8,612 nt of DNA from Candidatus Poseidoniales archaeon (GTDB lineage: Archaea > Thermoplasmatota > Poseidoniia > Poseidoniales > Poseidoniaceae). Shown in pieces: positions 1 to 6,825 of this stretch. The stretch covers positions 1 through 8,612 of the forward strand of contig DUCL01000006.1 in the NCBI GenBank assembly GCA_012959845.1, written 5' to 3'. The translations under genes and the position numbers were made by a program. The notes under the pieces were generated by a model. The model was not told where the DNA came from. It searched no databases and worked only from the letters and a program-made list of their open reading frames with translations. The first letter of the stretch is position 1; each line of letters opens with the position of its first letter.

Positions 1-1117
1 CAGATTGTCCATCAATAGCACTGAATGAAACATTTGCACCACCGATTTTACTGGTTGTCAATTCATCAACAGTCCAGCCATCTGCTTCTGGTTCAGTTGC
101 ATCCACTCTAATCGTGATGGTATCACTTGGCCCAGTATTTCCCACATTGTCAATTGCTCTAATTGCAATATTATGTATTCCTTCATCCATTGTCAATGTA
201 GTTGAATCAGTGCTTACAGAATTCCAAGTCACTCCAATATCATCAGACCATTCAACATGGCTAACACCACTGCCTTGGCCGTCATTACTTCCAGCAATTA
301 GGTTTGAAAGTGTGATAGATGTAGTTTGTTGCCAAGAAGAGCCATCACCAACCGATATTGTGCCGATACTAGGACCGGTTCTATCTATGCCGATGAACAA
401 TGTAGAGGAGTTCGAAAGTCCCGAATCATCGAACACCGTTAAGCGAGGATTAGAAGCACCTTCAGACATATTTCCACTTGCCCAATCCCAGCCATAATTG
501 AGAGTTCCCGGGCCATCCGCAGAAGGAGCGCCAGGGCCAGGTGCGTTGGTTAGAGTTGCGCGTTTTAGATCATCATCAATAGCACCCCATCTAAATGAAA
601 TAGCCTCATTGGCTTCAATGTCAAACCATGCTCTATCAGTAGCGGAATCACCAGTTCCGTAATCAGGATTCAATACTTTGAAAATTGTTATTTCTGGCAC
701 ATGGTTTACAATATTGAATTGTCCACTTTGTGTTGATGTATTGTTGGCAACATCATCATCCCAAGCAGTAGCCCTTAGCGTATAACTGCCATTCGTATAT
801 GCTGTCGAATCAAAATGCTTTAACCACGGCGTTCCGGTCAAGTTTGCTACCGTACTCCATGTGCCTGAATCCAATATTTCAATCAATATAGAAGAAATAT
901 TACCAGTTCCAGTCAATGTAAAAGTGAGAGTGTGTATTCCGGTGATATCATCATTTGTATTTGGACCATTACTGAATGTTATACTGATATCTGAAGGAGA
1001 GTTCTTTACAACAATCGAGTCTGATAAAGTATCACTTTTATCATTGTAATCAATTAATGGGGAGACAAGACTAGCGAGAAGAAAAACCAACACGATGCTC
1101 GCCGCCCTCCCCTGCAT
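1..1117 (-). CDS. Secreted Ig-like repeat protein, N-terminal part (runs off left edge)
   Basis: I translated the reverse strand from an ATG at 1117 and it stays open for 372 codons to the window edge, so the C-terminus is missing. Residues 1-20 look like a signal peptide: R4 followed by a hydrophobic run (IVLVFLLASLVSP). The rest is Thr/Ser/Asn/Asp-rich beta-strand sequence that divides into Ig-like units, about 43-137, 138-245 and 248-338, with a fourth starting near 341. The third unit has the pattern of extracellular Ig-like repeats of the OmpL47/Big type (HVEWSDDIGVTWNSV, then HNIAIRAIDNVGNTGPSD). No catalytic motif is visible, so it is probably a surface adhesin or structural protein. 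The frame stays open upstream of the ATG, and a TTG at 1147 would add ten residues including four Lys/Arg, giving a more typical signal-peptide N-region. The start is therefore uncertain. It is divergent from the exported protein gene at 1325. Confidence 0.8.
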   Translation of the reverse strand, partial: MQGRAASIVLVFLLASLVSPLIDYNDKSDTLSDSIVVKNSPSDISITFSNGPNTNDDITGIHTLTFTLTGTGNISSILIEILDSGTWSTVANLTGTPWLKHFDSTAYTNGSYTLRATAWDDDVANNTSTQSGQFNIVNHVPEITIFKVLNPDYGTGDSATDRAWFDIEANEAISFRWGAIDDDLKRATLTNAPGPGAPSADGPGTLNYGWDWASGNMSEGASNPRLTVFDDSGLSNSSTLFIGIDRTGPSIGTISVGDGSSWQQTTSITLSNLIAGSNDGQGSGVSHVEWSDDIGVTWNSVSTDSTTLTMDEGIHNIAIRAIDNVGNTGPSDTITIRVDATEPEADGWTVDELTTSKIGGANVSFSAIDGQS

Positions 1118-1190
1118 AGTCTTGAGACGTTTGGGCTCAGCCTTCAATGCTACCCATAGAAACGCTTCTTTTGACAATTTAGTGAAGGTA

Positions 1191-1217
1191 ATATCATTTG
1201 CCAAAATGATATCATTT
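1191..1217. promoter_or_regulatory. Inverted plus direct repeat in divergent intergenic region (possible operator)
   Basis: ATATCATTT at 1191-1199 faces its exact reverse complement AAATGATAT at 1204-1212, with a 4-base spacer. The same 9-mer ATATCATTT recurs at 1209-1217, overlapping the second arm through the palindrome ATGATATCAT (1206-1215). It lies between the divergent starts of two exported-protein genes (1117 and 1325). This geometry suits binding of a dimeric or oligomeric regulator, or a short hairpin. The AT-rich text could also overlap promoter elements. The function is inferred. Confidence 0.4.
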
Positions 1218-1249
1218 CCATATTTGTTTGTTCCTTTGGCGCGTGGAAG

Positions 1250-1290
1250 CATCTCAAAGTCTTGACAACTAATGCCTTTGCTTTGAGATG
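1250..1290. promoter_or_regulatory. 10-bp perfect inverted repeat in leader of the 931-aa gene
   Basis: CATCTCAAAG (1250-1259) and CTTTGAGATG (1281-1290) are perfect reverse complements separated by 21 bases. The repeat lies 35 bases upstream of the preferred ATG at 1325. In RNA it would form a stem-loop in the 5' leader; in DNA it could be a spaced operator. A TTG codon (1262) in frame with the downstream gene falls in the loop. The role is unknown. Confidence 0.4.
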
Positions 1291-1324
1291 GGTTCAAGTG
1301 CTACGCAATACCACGCTTAGTTAC

Positions 1325-4120
1325 ATGGCGAACGAGTTGAAGTCCACGCTGGTCGTAGTATTGTTGGCTCTGACAATGATTCCGTTATCAGTTTCAGCAG
1401 AAACTAGTGGTGGAATTCAAGCCTCCTCATCTACTTTGAGCATCTTGCCAGCATCCCCTGAAGCAGGTGATTCAATCACCATTTTTCTAACGCTATATAA
1501 TTCCCAACAAATTGATGCATTTGATGTTGAATATGCATTTTACAAAGACGGAGTAAGTTCAAACAAATTACTTGAAATGAACACAGTCCATATCCTTGGT
1601 GAATCAACAGTTGATGTTAACGCAACATGGAATTCACTAACTGAAGGAACTCACAAAGTGTGGGTGACATTTGAGGCTAACGGCGACACCGAAGCATCAT
1701 TTTACCTCGAGTTCGTAGTAACAGGCTTGCCAAATTTGCGAGTAGTTGAAAGCGTATTATCTCCTCTGAGCGGAATAAACTCTGGAGATAATGTTACAGC
1801 ATCAACTCGCATTACCAATACTGGTAGTGTTGATGCAGCAGCGAGTACCCTTCATTTTTCCTCATCCAGTGGTGAAGAACAGTTTTTGCCAACTCCAGCA
1901 ATACTCGCAGGTCAGTCACAATGGGTTAATACTACATTCATTGCACCAGAAAGTGGAACTCATACCATCTATCTAAATCCAGATTATTATGAAGAAGTAC
2001 ATGAAGCCTCAGAGATAAACAAGATTGTAGAACAATCTTTGTTGGTTGAGACAAGAATGGATGTCTACCATATTGGAGACCTAACAGTAACAGTTGAAAG
2101 TGGCGCTTTAGAAGGCCCATGGACAATTGAAGGGACTTTAGGTAGAACTAATGGAACCGGAACCACTGAAGTTCCTCTTCGTCTTGAGATTCCAACTGAT
2201 AATGGAGGTTTGTTATCGATGGCTCCATTCACTGTTAGCCTCACAGGGATAGGCTATGCAGAGACATCTTGGAGTCAAGTACTGACAATAAATGACCTCT
2301 CTTCTTTGAGTGAAGGTTCACATATTGTTACTGCACAATTAGATCCTTTCAATGCAGGCAGTATCATCCAAGAGACAACCGATAACGATAGGGCGTCAGG
2401 TCAACTTTCCATATATCCAATTCCAGATATTTTTGTTGATGGAGATGCAATCCCCTCCTCTTCCTCGATTTCTTCGGGTGAAGATGTAACTTGGCGAGTC
2501 AGTATTTCCAATATCGGGGATATCCAAGTGCGAGGAAGAATCGTCTATGTATGGGAAGGAGTTCAGGGCCAGTCAGATTGGATATATGTTGATGCTGGAG
2601 CAACTCAACCATGGGATATTGCCTTGACCACCTTAATCGGCTCTCATACAGCAGAATTTGAAGCACAGTGGGTTCCACATAGCACCAGTTGGGATAGTAA
2701 TCCATTGAATAGTTTGGCAACTGGTAGTATATTGGTTGAGGCACCATTGAGATTACAATGGGTATATTCATCTATTTCATTAACTGATATTTCTGGCAAT
2801 GCCGCCACTGCGCCATTGCAAAGTGGTGATGCTTACACATTGTCAATAAACATGACAAGTATTGAAACGGGTAATGTTTCATTCAACTGTGTTGATGGAG
2901 GTGGCGATTTATTAGAAACAATGCTTGTGACAATAGAGGAAAGAGGTGATAGAGCGTCAATTTCTTGTAATTTTGTCGCTTCAGCACCAATTAGTACTAT
3001 CAAAATTTCGCCATCAGATATGACCGTCACTAGCATGTTCACACGTGCTTTCCCAACGGCAACTGCTGATGATGGAGCAACTAATAATGAAGCATCTACT
3101 AAAGGTACAATGACTTTACTTGGAGGCGGCGCTTTGGGATTGGTCGCATTGCTAGTAGTGGCATTTATTCTTACCAGAGAAAGAGAAGAAGAAGTGGAAA
3201 GAGATATTTTCGACTATTGTCCATCATGTGATGGAGAGTTAGAAGGAGATGAAGACCGTTGTCCGCATTGCGCATTCAATCTAAAGAAGGCTAGAAAGCA
3301 ATTCCATGATTGCCATGAATGCACAGAATCAATTCCTGACTTGATGGAAGATTGCCCGTATTGTGGTGCTAAGCAAGATGTATCATCATTCTTTGAACAA
3401 AGGCAAAGAAGAGTAGTTGAAGAGAAAGAGTACATTCATATCGAAATTGAAGAAGATGAAGATGAAATCGTCACTGGAGCGGAAGATTTCGCATCAACTG
3501 CCCAAGAATTTGGTTATGATGAAGAACAACTAGAGCAAGAATGGGATGAAAACTTGAAGAGTGCCGAGGAAGAGGTTGAAGCTGCATACGATAGACGACA
3601 TGCAGATGAGATAGCGCTCGAAGGACTCACAGAGGAAGAGATTGAAGAATTGAAGAGCAAAGTTACTACGACACTCAAGAGTGCAAAAGAAGCCGCGGTT
3701 GGAGTTGGAATTGACGAGATGCTAGAAGGTCGTGAACTTCAAGCTCATTTGGATGATGGTAAGGAATTATCTGCAAGTGATGCAGGAATTAGAGAGCAAA
3801 TCTTCCAAGTCACTGGTGAAGACGGAGTGTTGCCAGGTGAAAAGGTAGAAGTTGGAATGAGTGCAACCGACAATTCACTAGCAGGAAATGAGGTCATAGA
3901 ATCAAAAACAGATTTCACCTTTGAAGATGATGATGCCCCACTTTCAGCATCTACTAAATCCGATTCAGAAGTTGCTGCTGCAAGGCAAGCACAGAAGCCA
4001 AAACGACGCGCTCCTAAGCGAAAAGAAGAGAGTTCTCAAGTTGCCGAATGTGGTGCATGTGGCGCAGACATTGCAGTTGAAGCGAATGAGTGCGGTACCT
4101 GCGGTGCTAAGTTCGAATGA
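1325..4120 (+). CDS. Surface protein: Ig/CARDB-like ectodomain, one TM helix, cytoplasmic zinc-ribbon tail
   Basis: This is a 931-residue single-pass membrane protein. Residues 1-25 are a signal peptide (K6, hydrophobic 8-20, cleavage likely after V-S-A at 25). Residues 30-570 form about five beta-sandwich units (near 31-134, 135-243, 244-365, 366-475, 476-570). The second and fourth resemble CARDB domains (phrases such as SGDNVTASTRITNTGSVDA). C522 and C548 could form a disulfide. A membrane helix spans about 596-617, followed by an arginine/acid-rich stop-transfer segment. The cytoplasmic part has zinc ribbons at C632/C635/C646/C649 and C663/C666/C677/C680, a very acidic helical region (about 697-790), a basic patch (KPKRRAPKRK, 891-900), and a third zinc ribbon at C909/C912/C923/C926. 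I chose the ATG at 1325 because it begins the signal peptide directly; a TTG at 1262 would add 21 unremarkable residues. No Shine-Dalgarno is obvious. There is no enzyme motif. A sensor or scaffold linking the cell surface to a cytoplasmic partner is only an inference. Confidence 0.88.
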   Translation: MANELKSTLVVVLLALTMIPLSVSAETSGGIQASSSTLSILPASPEAGDSITIFLTLYNSQQIDAFDVEYAFYKDGVSSNKLLEMNTVHILGESTVDVNATWNSLTEGTHKVWVTFEANGDTEASFYLEFVVTGLPNLRVVESVLSPLSGINSGDNVTASTRITNTGSVDAAASTLHFSSSSGEEQFLPTPAILAGQSQWVNTTFIAPESGTHTIYLNPDYYEEVHEASEINKIVEQSLLVETRMDVYHIGDLTVTVESGALEGPWTIEGTLGRTNGTGTTEVPLRLEIPTDNGGLLSMAPFTVSLTGIGYAETSWSQVLTINDLSSLSEGSHIVTAQLDPFNAGSIIQETTDNDRASGQLSIYPIPDIFVDGDAIPSSSSISSGEDVTWRVSISNIGDIQVRGRIVYVWEGVQGQSDWIYVDAGATQPWDIALTTLIGSHTAEFEAQWVPHSTSWDSNPLNSLATGSILVEAPLRLQWVYSSISLTDISGNAATAPLQSGDAYTLSINMTSIETGNVSFNCVDGGGDLLETMLVTIEERGDRASISCNFVASAPISTIKISPSDMTVTSMFTRAFPTATADDGATNNEASTKGTMTLLGGGALGLVALLVVAFILTREREEEVERDIFDYCPSCDGELEGDEDRCPHCAFNLKKARKQFHDCHECTESIPDLMEDCPYCGAKQDVSSFFEQRQRRVVEEKEYIHIEIEEDEDEIVTGAEDFASTAQEFGYDEEQLEQEWDENLKSAEEEVEAAYDRRHADEIALEGLTEEEIEELKSKVTTTLKSAKEAAVGVGIDEMLEGRELQAHLDDGKELSASDAGIREQIFQVTGEDGVLPGEKVEVGMSATDNSLAGNEVIESKTDFTFEDDDAPLSASTKSDSEVAAARQAQKPKRRAPKRKEESSQVAECGACGADIAVEANECGTCGAKFE

Positions 4121-4298
4121 TATTGAATACCGATCAAAGAGGAATTATTGGTGCCTGTCGGCTTTCATAGGGTTCGTCATCGCTTTCGCTCGGCCACCAT
4201 GTGCGTCATCCAGGCGATTTGACTCACAACACAACTTGGCTTCAAATTGCCTCAAGCGGGGGAGGCATTGAAAACAAAGGGAAGAGTGGCTATATTTG
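4121..4298. other. Intergenic region of raised GC with a short hairpin
   Basis: These 178 bases separate two co-directional exported-protein genes. The stretch 4141-4260 is 52-53% G+C by my count, visibly higher than the AT-rich flanking genes. A stem-loop pairs TGCCTC (4248-4253) with GAGGCA (4262-4267) around an 8-base loop, about 30 bases before the lipoprotein ATG. No T-tract follows, so it does not look like an archaeal terminator. I see no tRNA fold, C/D box pair or convincing TATA box. It could be a leader structure or a small RNA, or nothing. Confidence 0.3.
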
Positions 4299-4850
4299 AT
4301 GCAGCGCAGAATATTGCCAATGCTAGTTGTTCTGGCAATGTTGATGACTTCAACAGTTGGTTGTTTGGGCTTGATTCCAGCACGCGAAGCAGTTGAAGGA
4401 TTTAGAGAACCTGCTGAATGGGTCTCAGTCTATGACAAAATATACGTCTCCCATACCTATACCACTTTGGAAATACAGCCATATACCAACAAGTCAACAT
4501 TTGTTGTTGATGATTCTGTTACTGAAATTTCAGTATATTTCAAGGCCGCATTTACTTTTTCTGAATTATTTCCACAACTGGAAAATAATACGAGGTATGT
4601 AAGAGCCACCTTAACTGATTCTGAAGGAGTAATTCAATGGCATGTCGACGTTAGTTCAGATTCAGCACCGGTTGAAGAAACTCTTGAACCGACTCCCGAA
4701 TTTGCTAAGGGCGAGTGGGTACTAGATGTTCAAGCGAGAGGCATTGGAGAAGAAACGCTTGGACTAATCCATGACAATTTCAATATTCAATTGACGATAA
4801 CAAAACTATGTGTTGAATATCCCTTGGAAGGGACTTGTACGGCAGAATGA
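4299..4850 (+). CDS. Small predicted lipoprotein, function unknown
   Basis: This is a 183-residue exported protein. It starts with R3-R4, a hydrophobic run (ILPMLVVLAMLM, 5-16) and a lipobox-like TSTVGC with the lipidation cysteine at C22, so the mature protein is probably lipid-anchored on the outside of the membrane. The position -3 residue is Thr rather than the usual Leu/Val/Ile, which weakens the lipobox slightly. Residues 40-170 alternate polar and hydrophobic residues like a single beta-sandwich domain (TEISVYFKAAFTFSEL; GEWVLDVQARGIG). C171 and C180 near the C-terminus may form a disulfide. I do not recognise the family. I prefer the ATG at 4299 to an adjacent TTG at 4296. The gene follows the larger surface protein in the same direction with a 178-bp gap, so shared transcription is possible but unproven. 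It ends one base from the stop of the convergent nuclease gene. Confidence 0.75.
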   Translation: MQRRILPMLVVLAMLMTSTVGCLGLIPAREAVEGFREPAEWVSVYDKIYVSHTYTTLEIQPYTNKSTFVVDDSVTEISVYFKAAFTFSELFPQLENNTRYVRATLTDSEGVIQWHVDVSSDSAPVEETLEPTPEFAKGEWVLDVQARGIGEETLGLIHDNFNIQLTITKLCVEYPLEGTCTAE

Positions 4851-4851
4851 A

Positions 4852-6039
4852 TTAATCTAAAGAATCTGGACAAGCATAATTGCGTGAGCAATTTTTACAC
4901 TTCCCAGGCCTGTTATGGTTTCTCTTTGCATTGTTTTGAACCATTAATCTTTGAACTTCAGCAATAGCATCAAACAATAATTCTTTGCTCCCTTCATCCC
5001 AAGAGATTTGATGCAAATCTTCCTTTCCGTAACGTAAAACACCGTAAGGAATTGGTCGTTTAGTACTAATTTCAACCAAATGCAAATATGCTAAGACTTG
5101 CATTTTATGAGAGCGGTGAGGGTATTTTGGTACTCTTCCAGTTTTCTGTTCAACTGGAATAAATTCTCCATCGACTATCACTATTTGGTCAGGGCGACCT
5201 CGAAGCCCGGTTATTGGATCTGTTAGCAATCCCGAGTTATTATCATCATCAGAATATGCTATTTTTGTATCTTCTTGTAATCCGACGATTTCCCTTGCTA
5301 TTTCCAATGAATTCTCAGCGAGTAGTGCTTTTTGTAATTGCCAAGAGGCCAATAATGTCCATGTCATTGCAATCGTCGCCAATAAGAATCCAGCTTGAGT
5401 TCTATTATCTGCTCCTACAAGAGCGATTGAATGGAGGGCCAATGCTATTGATGCAAATAATAATCCTGCCTCAATACGCCCTGCTTCAAACCATCCACCG
5501 ATAAATCCCTGAGGCTGAAAAAAATATTCAATATCGTTTACAGAATTATCTTCAAAATCAATTTTTGATTTTGCAATAGTGTGAGTCCACCCAATCCATT
5601 CTCTCCATGGCAAATATACTGCTACAATACTAGTAACTAGGAGAGATAATGCCCAAAGAGCAAGATATTTGGCAATTGAAATAGGAGTGAATGCAACATC
5701 ATCTATCAATGAAAAAATTATAGTATCAATTACAAAAACTAACACAACAGCATACCACCATGACCAAATTATCATCGCTCTACGTAATTCCGAGTGTTTC
5801 TTTTGATAGTCTTTCACTTGGCCGTGAATTTCAGCGTGTTTTTCCACTCCGGCTACTATCGCTTCACCTTGGCCACTTTTCCCTTCGCGAGCAAGCGCCC
5901 AAGAGAGAGGACAATACTCATGCCTCTCTAAATCACTGGCACTAACTCTCAATGGCTCACCATTTTCTAATCGCCAAACACCATCCTCATGCAGTTCAGC
6001 ACCCTTTATTTGGTCAGATTTTGGAGAATTTCGAGCCAT
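4852..6039 (-). CDS. Membrane-embedded Cas4/RecB-like PD-(D/E)XK exonuclease
   Basis: This 395-residue protein carries the full signature of the Cas4/Dna2-type nuclease family. C43 (EYCPLSWAL) and C381/C384/C390 near the C-terminus match the usual four ligands of a [4Fe-4S] cluster. H68 fits the N-terminal metal-binding histidine. The core holds D284 (GRPDQI), E297 and K299 (VEQKTG), and a QxxxY motif at Q314/Y318. Family members cut single-stranded DNA, often as exonucleases. The oddity is roughly 190 residues between H68 and the core that contain about four hydrophobic helices (near 88-112, 120-143, 190-209, 214-234). A normal Cas4 is about 200 residues with no membrane segment. There is no CRISPR array or cas1/cas2 here, so this is a solo Cas4-like protein. 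The ATG at 6039 has GGGGG (6047-6051) 7 bases upstream. It is divergent from rps2. The substrate and biological role are unknown. Confidence 0.87.
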   Translation of the reverse strand: MARNSPKSDQIKGAELHEDGVWRLENGEPLRVSASDLERHEYCPLSWALAREGKSGQGEAIVAGVEKHAEIHGQVKDYQKKHSELRRAMIIWSWWYAVVLVFVIDTIIFSLIDDVAFTPISIAKYLALWALSLLVTSIVAVYLPWREWIGWTHTIAKSKIDFEDNSVNDIEYFFQPQGFIGGWFEAGRIEAGLLFASIALALHSIALVGADNRTQAGFLLATIAMTWTLLASWQLQKALLAENSLEIAREIVGLQEDTKIAYSDDDNNSGLLTDPITGLRGRPDQIVIVDGEFIPVEQKTGRVPKYPHRSHKMQVLAYLHLVEISTKRPIPYGVLRYGKEDLHQISWDEGSKELLFDAIAEVQRLMVQNNAKRNHNRPGKCKNCSRNYACPDSLD

Positions 6040-6046
6040 ATTAATT

Positions 6047-6051
6047 CCCCC
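6047..6051 (-). promoter_or_regulatory. Possible ribosome binding site of the nuclease gene
   Basis: On the minus strand GGGGG followed by AATTAAT precedes the ATG at 6039. It is purine-only but not a good anti-Shine-Dalgarno match, so it supports this start only weakly. Confidence 0.3.
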
Positions 6052-6078
6052 AGCAGACTTCGTGTGAGCGGGCTCTTT

Positions 6079-6086
6079 CTTTTATT
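6079..6086 (-). promoter_or_regulatory. Possible TATA box of the nuclease gene
   Basis: On the minus strand AATAAAAG is preceded by a G-rich stretch (GGGGGAG), compatible with BRE plus TATA. It would place the transcript start near 6055-6060, giving a leader of about 20 bases to the ATG at 6039. Confidence 0.35.
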
Positions 6087-6105
6087 CTCCCCCGTCGTGG
6101 TCATG

Positions 6106-6127
6106 GTGTTTTCACTAAACACAGTGA
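6106..6127. repeat. Overlapping inverted repeats between divergent promoters
   Basis: GTGTTT (6106-6111) pairs with AAACAC (6117-6122) around a 5-base loop. The overlapping TCACT (6112-6116) pairs with AGTGA (6123-6127). The two stems are mutually exclusive. The site lies between the putative nuclease and rps2 promoters and could be an operator, but the arms are short. Confidence 0.25.
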
Positions 6128-6156
6128 TTTTGTTTGCCTCGGTTAGTGCGAAGCGG

Positions 6157-6164
6157 TTTAATAT
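6157..6164 (+). promoter_or_regulatory. TATA box of rps2
   Basis: TTTAATAT is preceded by a purine/GC-rich element (GCGAAGCGG) that could serve as BRE. It predicts a transcript start near 6185-6190, just upstream of the Shine-Dalgarno site, so the leader is very short. This is the clearest archaeal promoter in the window. Confidence 0.55.
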
Positions 6165-6187
6165 GGGGGTTATGTCGCCGGCTTGCT

Positions 6188-6192
6188 GAGGT
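6188..6192 (+). promoter_or_regulatory. Shine-Dalgarno site of rps2
   Basis: GAGGT matches the anti-Shine-Dalgarno core and ends 6 bases before the ATG at 6199. This fixes the start of rps2. Confidence 0.6.
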
Positions 6193-6198
6193 TTATCT

Positions 6199-6810
6199 AT
6201 GTCCGATGAAGAAGCAACACTACTACTCCCGTTTGAAACCTATGAGGAGAATGCCGTCAATATCGGTACTCAACAAAAAAGTGCAGACATGATGCGATTT
6301 ATTGAGCGTGTACGCGAAGATGGATTATACATTCTAAATGTCAATATCACGGATTCCCGTGTTCGTTCTATCGCTGCATTCCTCAACAATTTTGATTCTC
6401 CTCGTATTATGGTTGTTTCAGCACGACAATACGGACAAAGACCAGCACGCCTATTCTCTGAAGCAATCGGTGCAAATTCAGCAGTCGGTCGTTTTATTCC
6501 AGGTTCTCTTACCAATCCAGTTCTTCGTTCATATGTTGAACCAGATGTCCTTTTCGTAACAGACCCAGCCGCTGACCAACAAGCATTGATTGAGGCTGTT
6601 AACTCCGGACTACCTATCGTTGGAATTGTTGATGCAAATAACAATCTGCGCAATGTTGACATCGCATTACCTGCGAACAACAAGGGTCGTCGCTCTCTTG
6701 CTCAAATTTACTGGCTACTAGCCCGTGAAGTACTCAAACTTCGTGGAGAAACCACAGATGAAGATTGGGCTAAGGAACAAGATGTCGAAGAGTGGCAATC
6801 AACATTTTGA
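6199..6810 (+). CDS. rps2: Small-subunit ribosomal protein uS2 (archaeal type)
   Basis: This 203-residue protein is a structural component of the small ribosomal subunit. It has the archaeal/eukaryotic uS2 (SA/RPSA) features: the opening segment NIGTQQKSADMMRFI (21-35), REDGLYILNV (39-48), RQYGQRPARLF (76-86), GRFIPGSLTNP (97-107), and the family signature PDVLFVTDPAADQQAL followed by NSGLPIVGIVDANNNL (115-150) and LPANNKGRRSL (157-167). The acidic C-terminal tail (about 174-203) is typical of archaeal forms. The length is below the usual 240-250 residues of bacterial S2, whose coiled-coil insertion is missing here. It has its own promoter and Shine-Dalgarno site. In many archaea this gene lies near rpoN, rpoK, rps9 and enolase; none of these is adjacent here. 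It converges with the dihydrouridine synthase gene 15 bases downstream. Confidence 0.97.
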   Translation: MSDEEATLLLPFETYEENAVNIGTQQKSADMMRFIERVREDGLYILNVNITDSRVRSIAAFLNNFDSPRIMVVSARQYGQRPARLFSEAIGANSAVGRFIPGSLTNPVLRSYVEPDVLFVTDPAADQQALIEAVNSGLPIVGIVDANNNLRNVDIALPANNKGRRSLAQIYWLLAREVLKLRGETTDEDWAKEQDVEEWQSTF

Positions 6811-6825
6811 GTAATAGATTTCATT

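Noticed and set aside
114..1049. Plus-strand open frames at 114-497 and 861-1049
   Set aside because: They are opposite the long continuous minus-strand frame (1-1117), which has a signal peptide and clear Ig-like repeats.
2499..2771. 90-codon minus-strand frame within the surface protein gene
   Set aside because: It is antisense to continuous CARDB-like coding sequence and has no start context or recognisable domain.
4160..4215. tRNA-like fragment (a GGGTTCG string resembling a T-loop)
   Set aside because: No acceptor stem, anticodon arm or matching T-stem could be drawn around it.
3921..4271. 116-codon open frame overlapping the end of the 931-residue gene and running into the intergenic region
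   Set aside because: Most of it is out of frame with the zinc-ribbon coding sequence, it has no recognisable signal, and its low-complexity start is an off-frame reading of the acidic/basic tail.
4852..6039. Part of a CRISPR-Cas system
   Set aside because: The protein is Cas4-like, but there is no repeat-spacer array and no cas1, cas2 or effector gene in the window, and its membrane insertion is not a feature of typical adaptation Cas4 proteins.
6270..6683. 137-codon open frame antisense to rps2
   Set aside because: It lies entirely within the well-supported uS2 gene, and its translation shows no domain or composition expected of a real protein.
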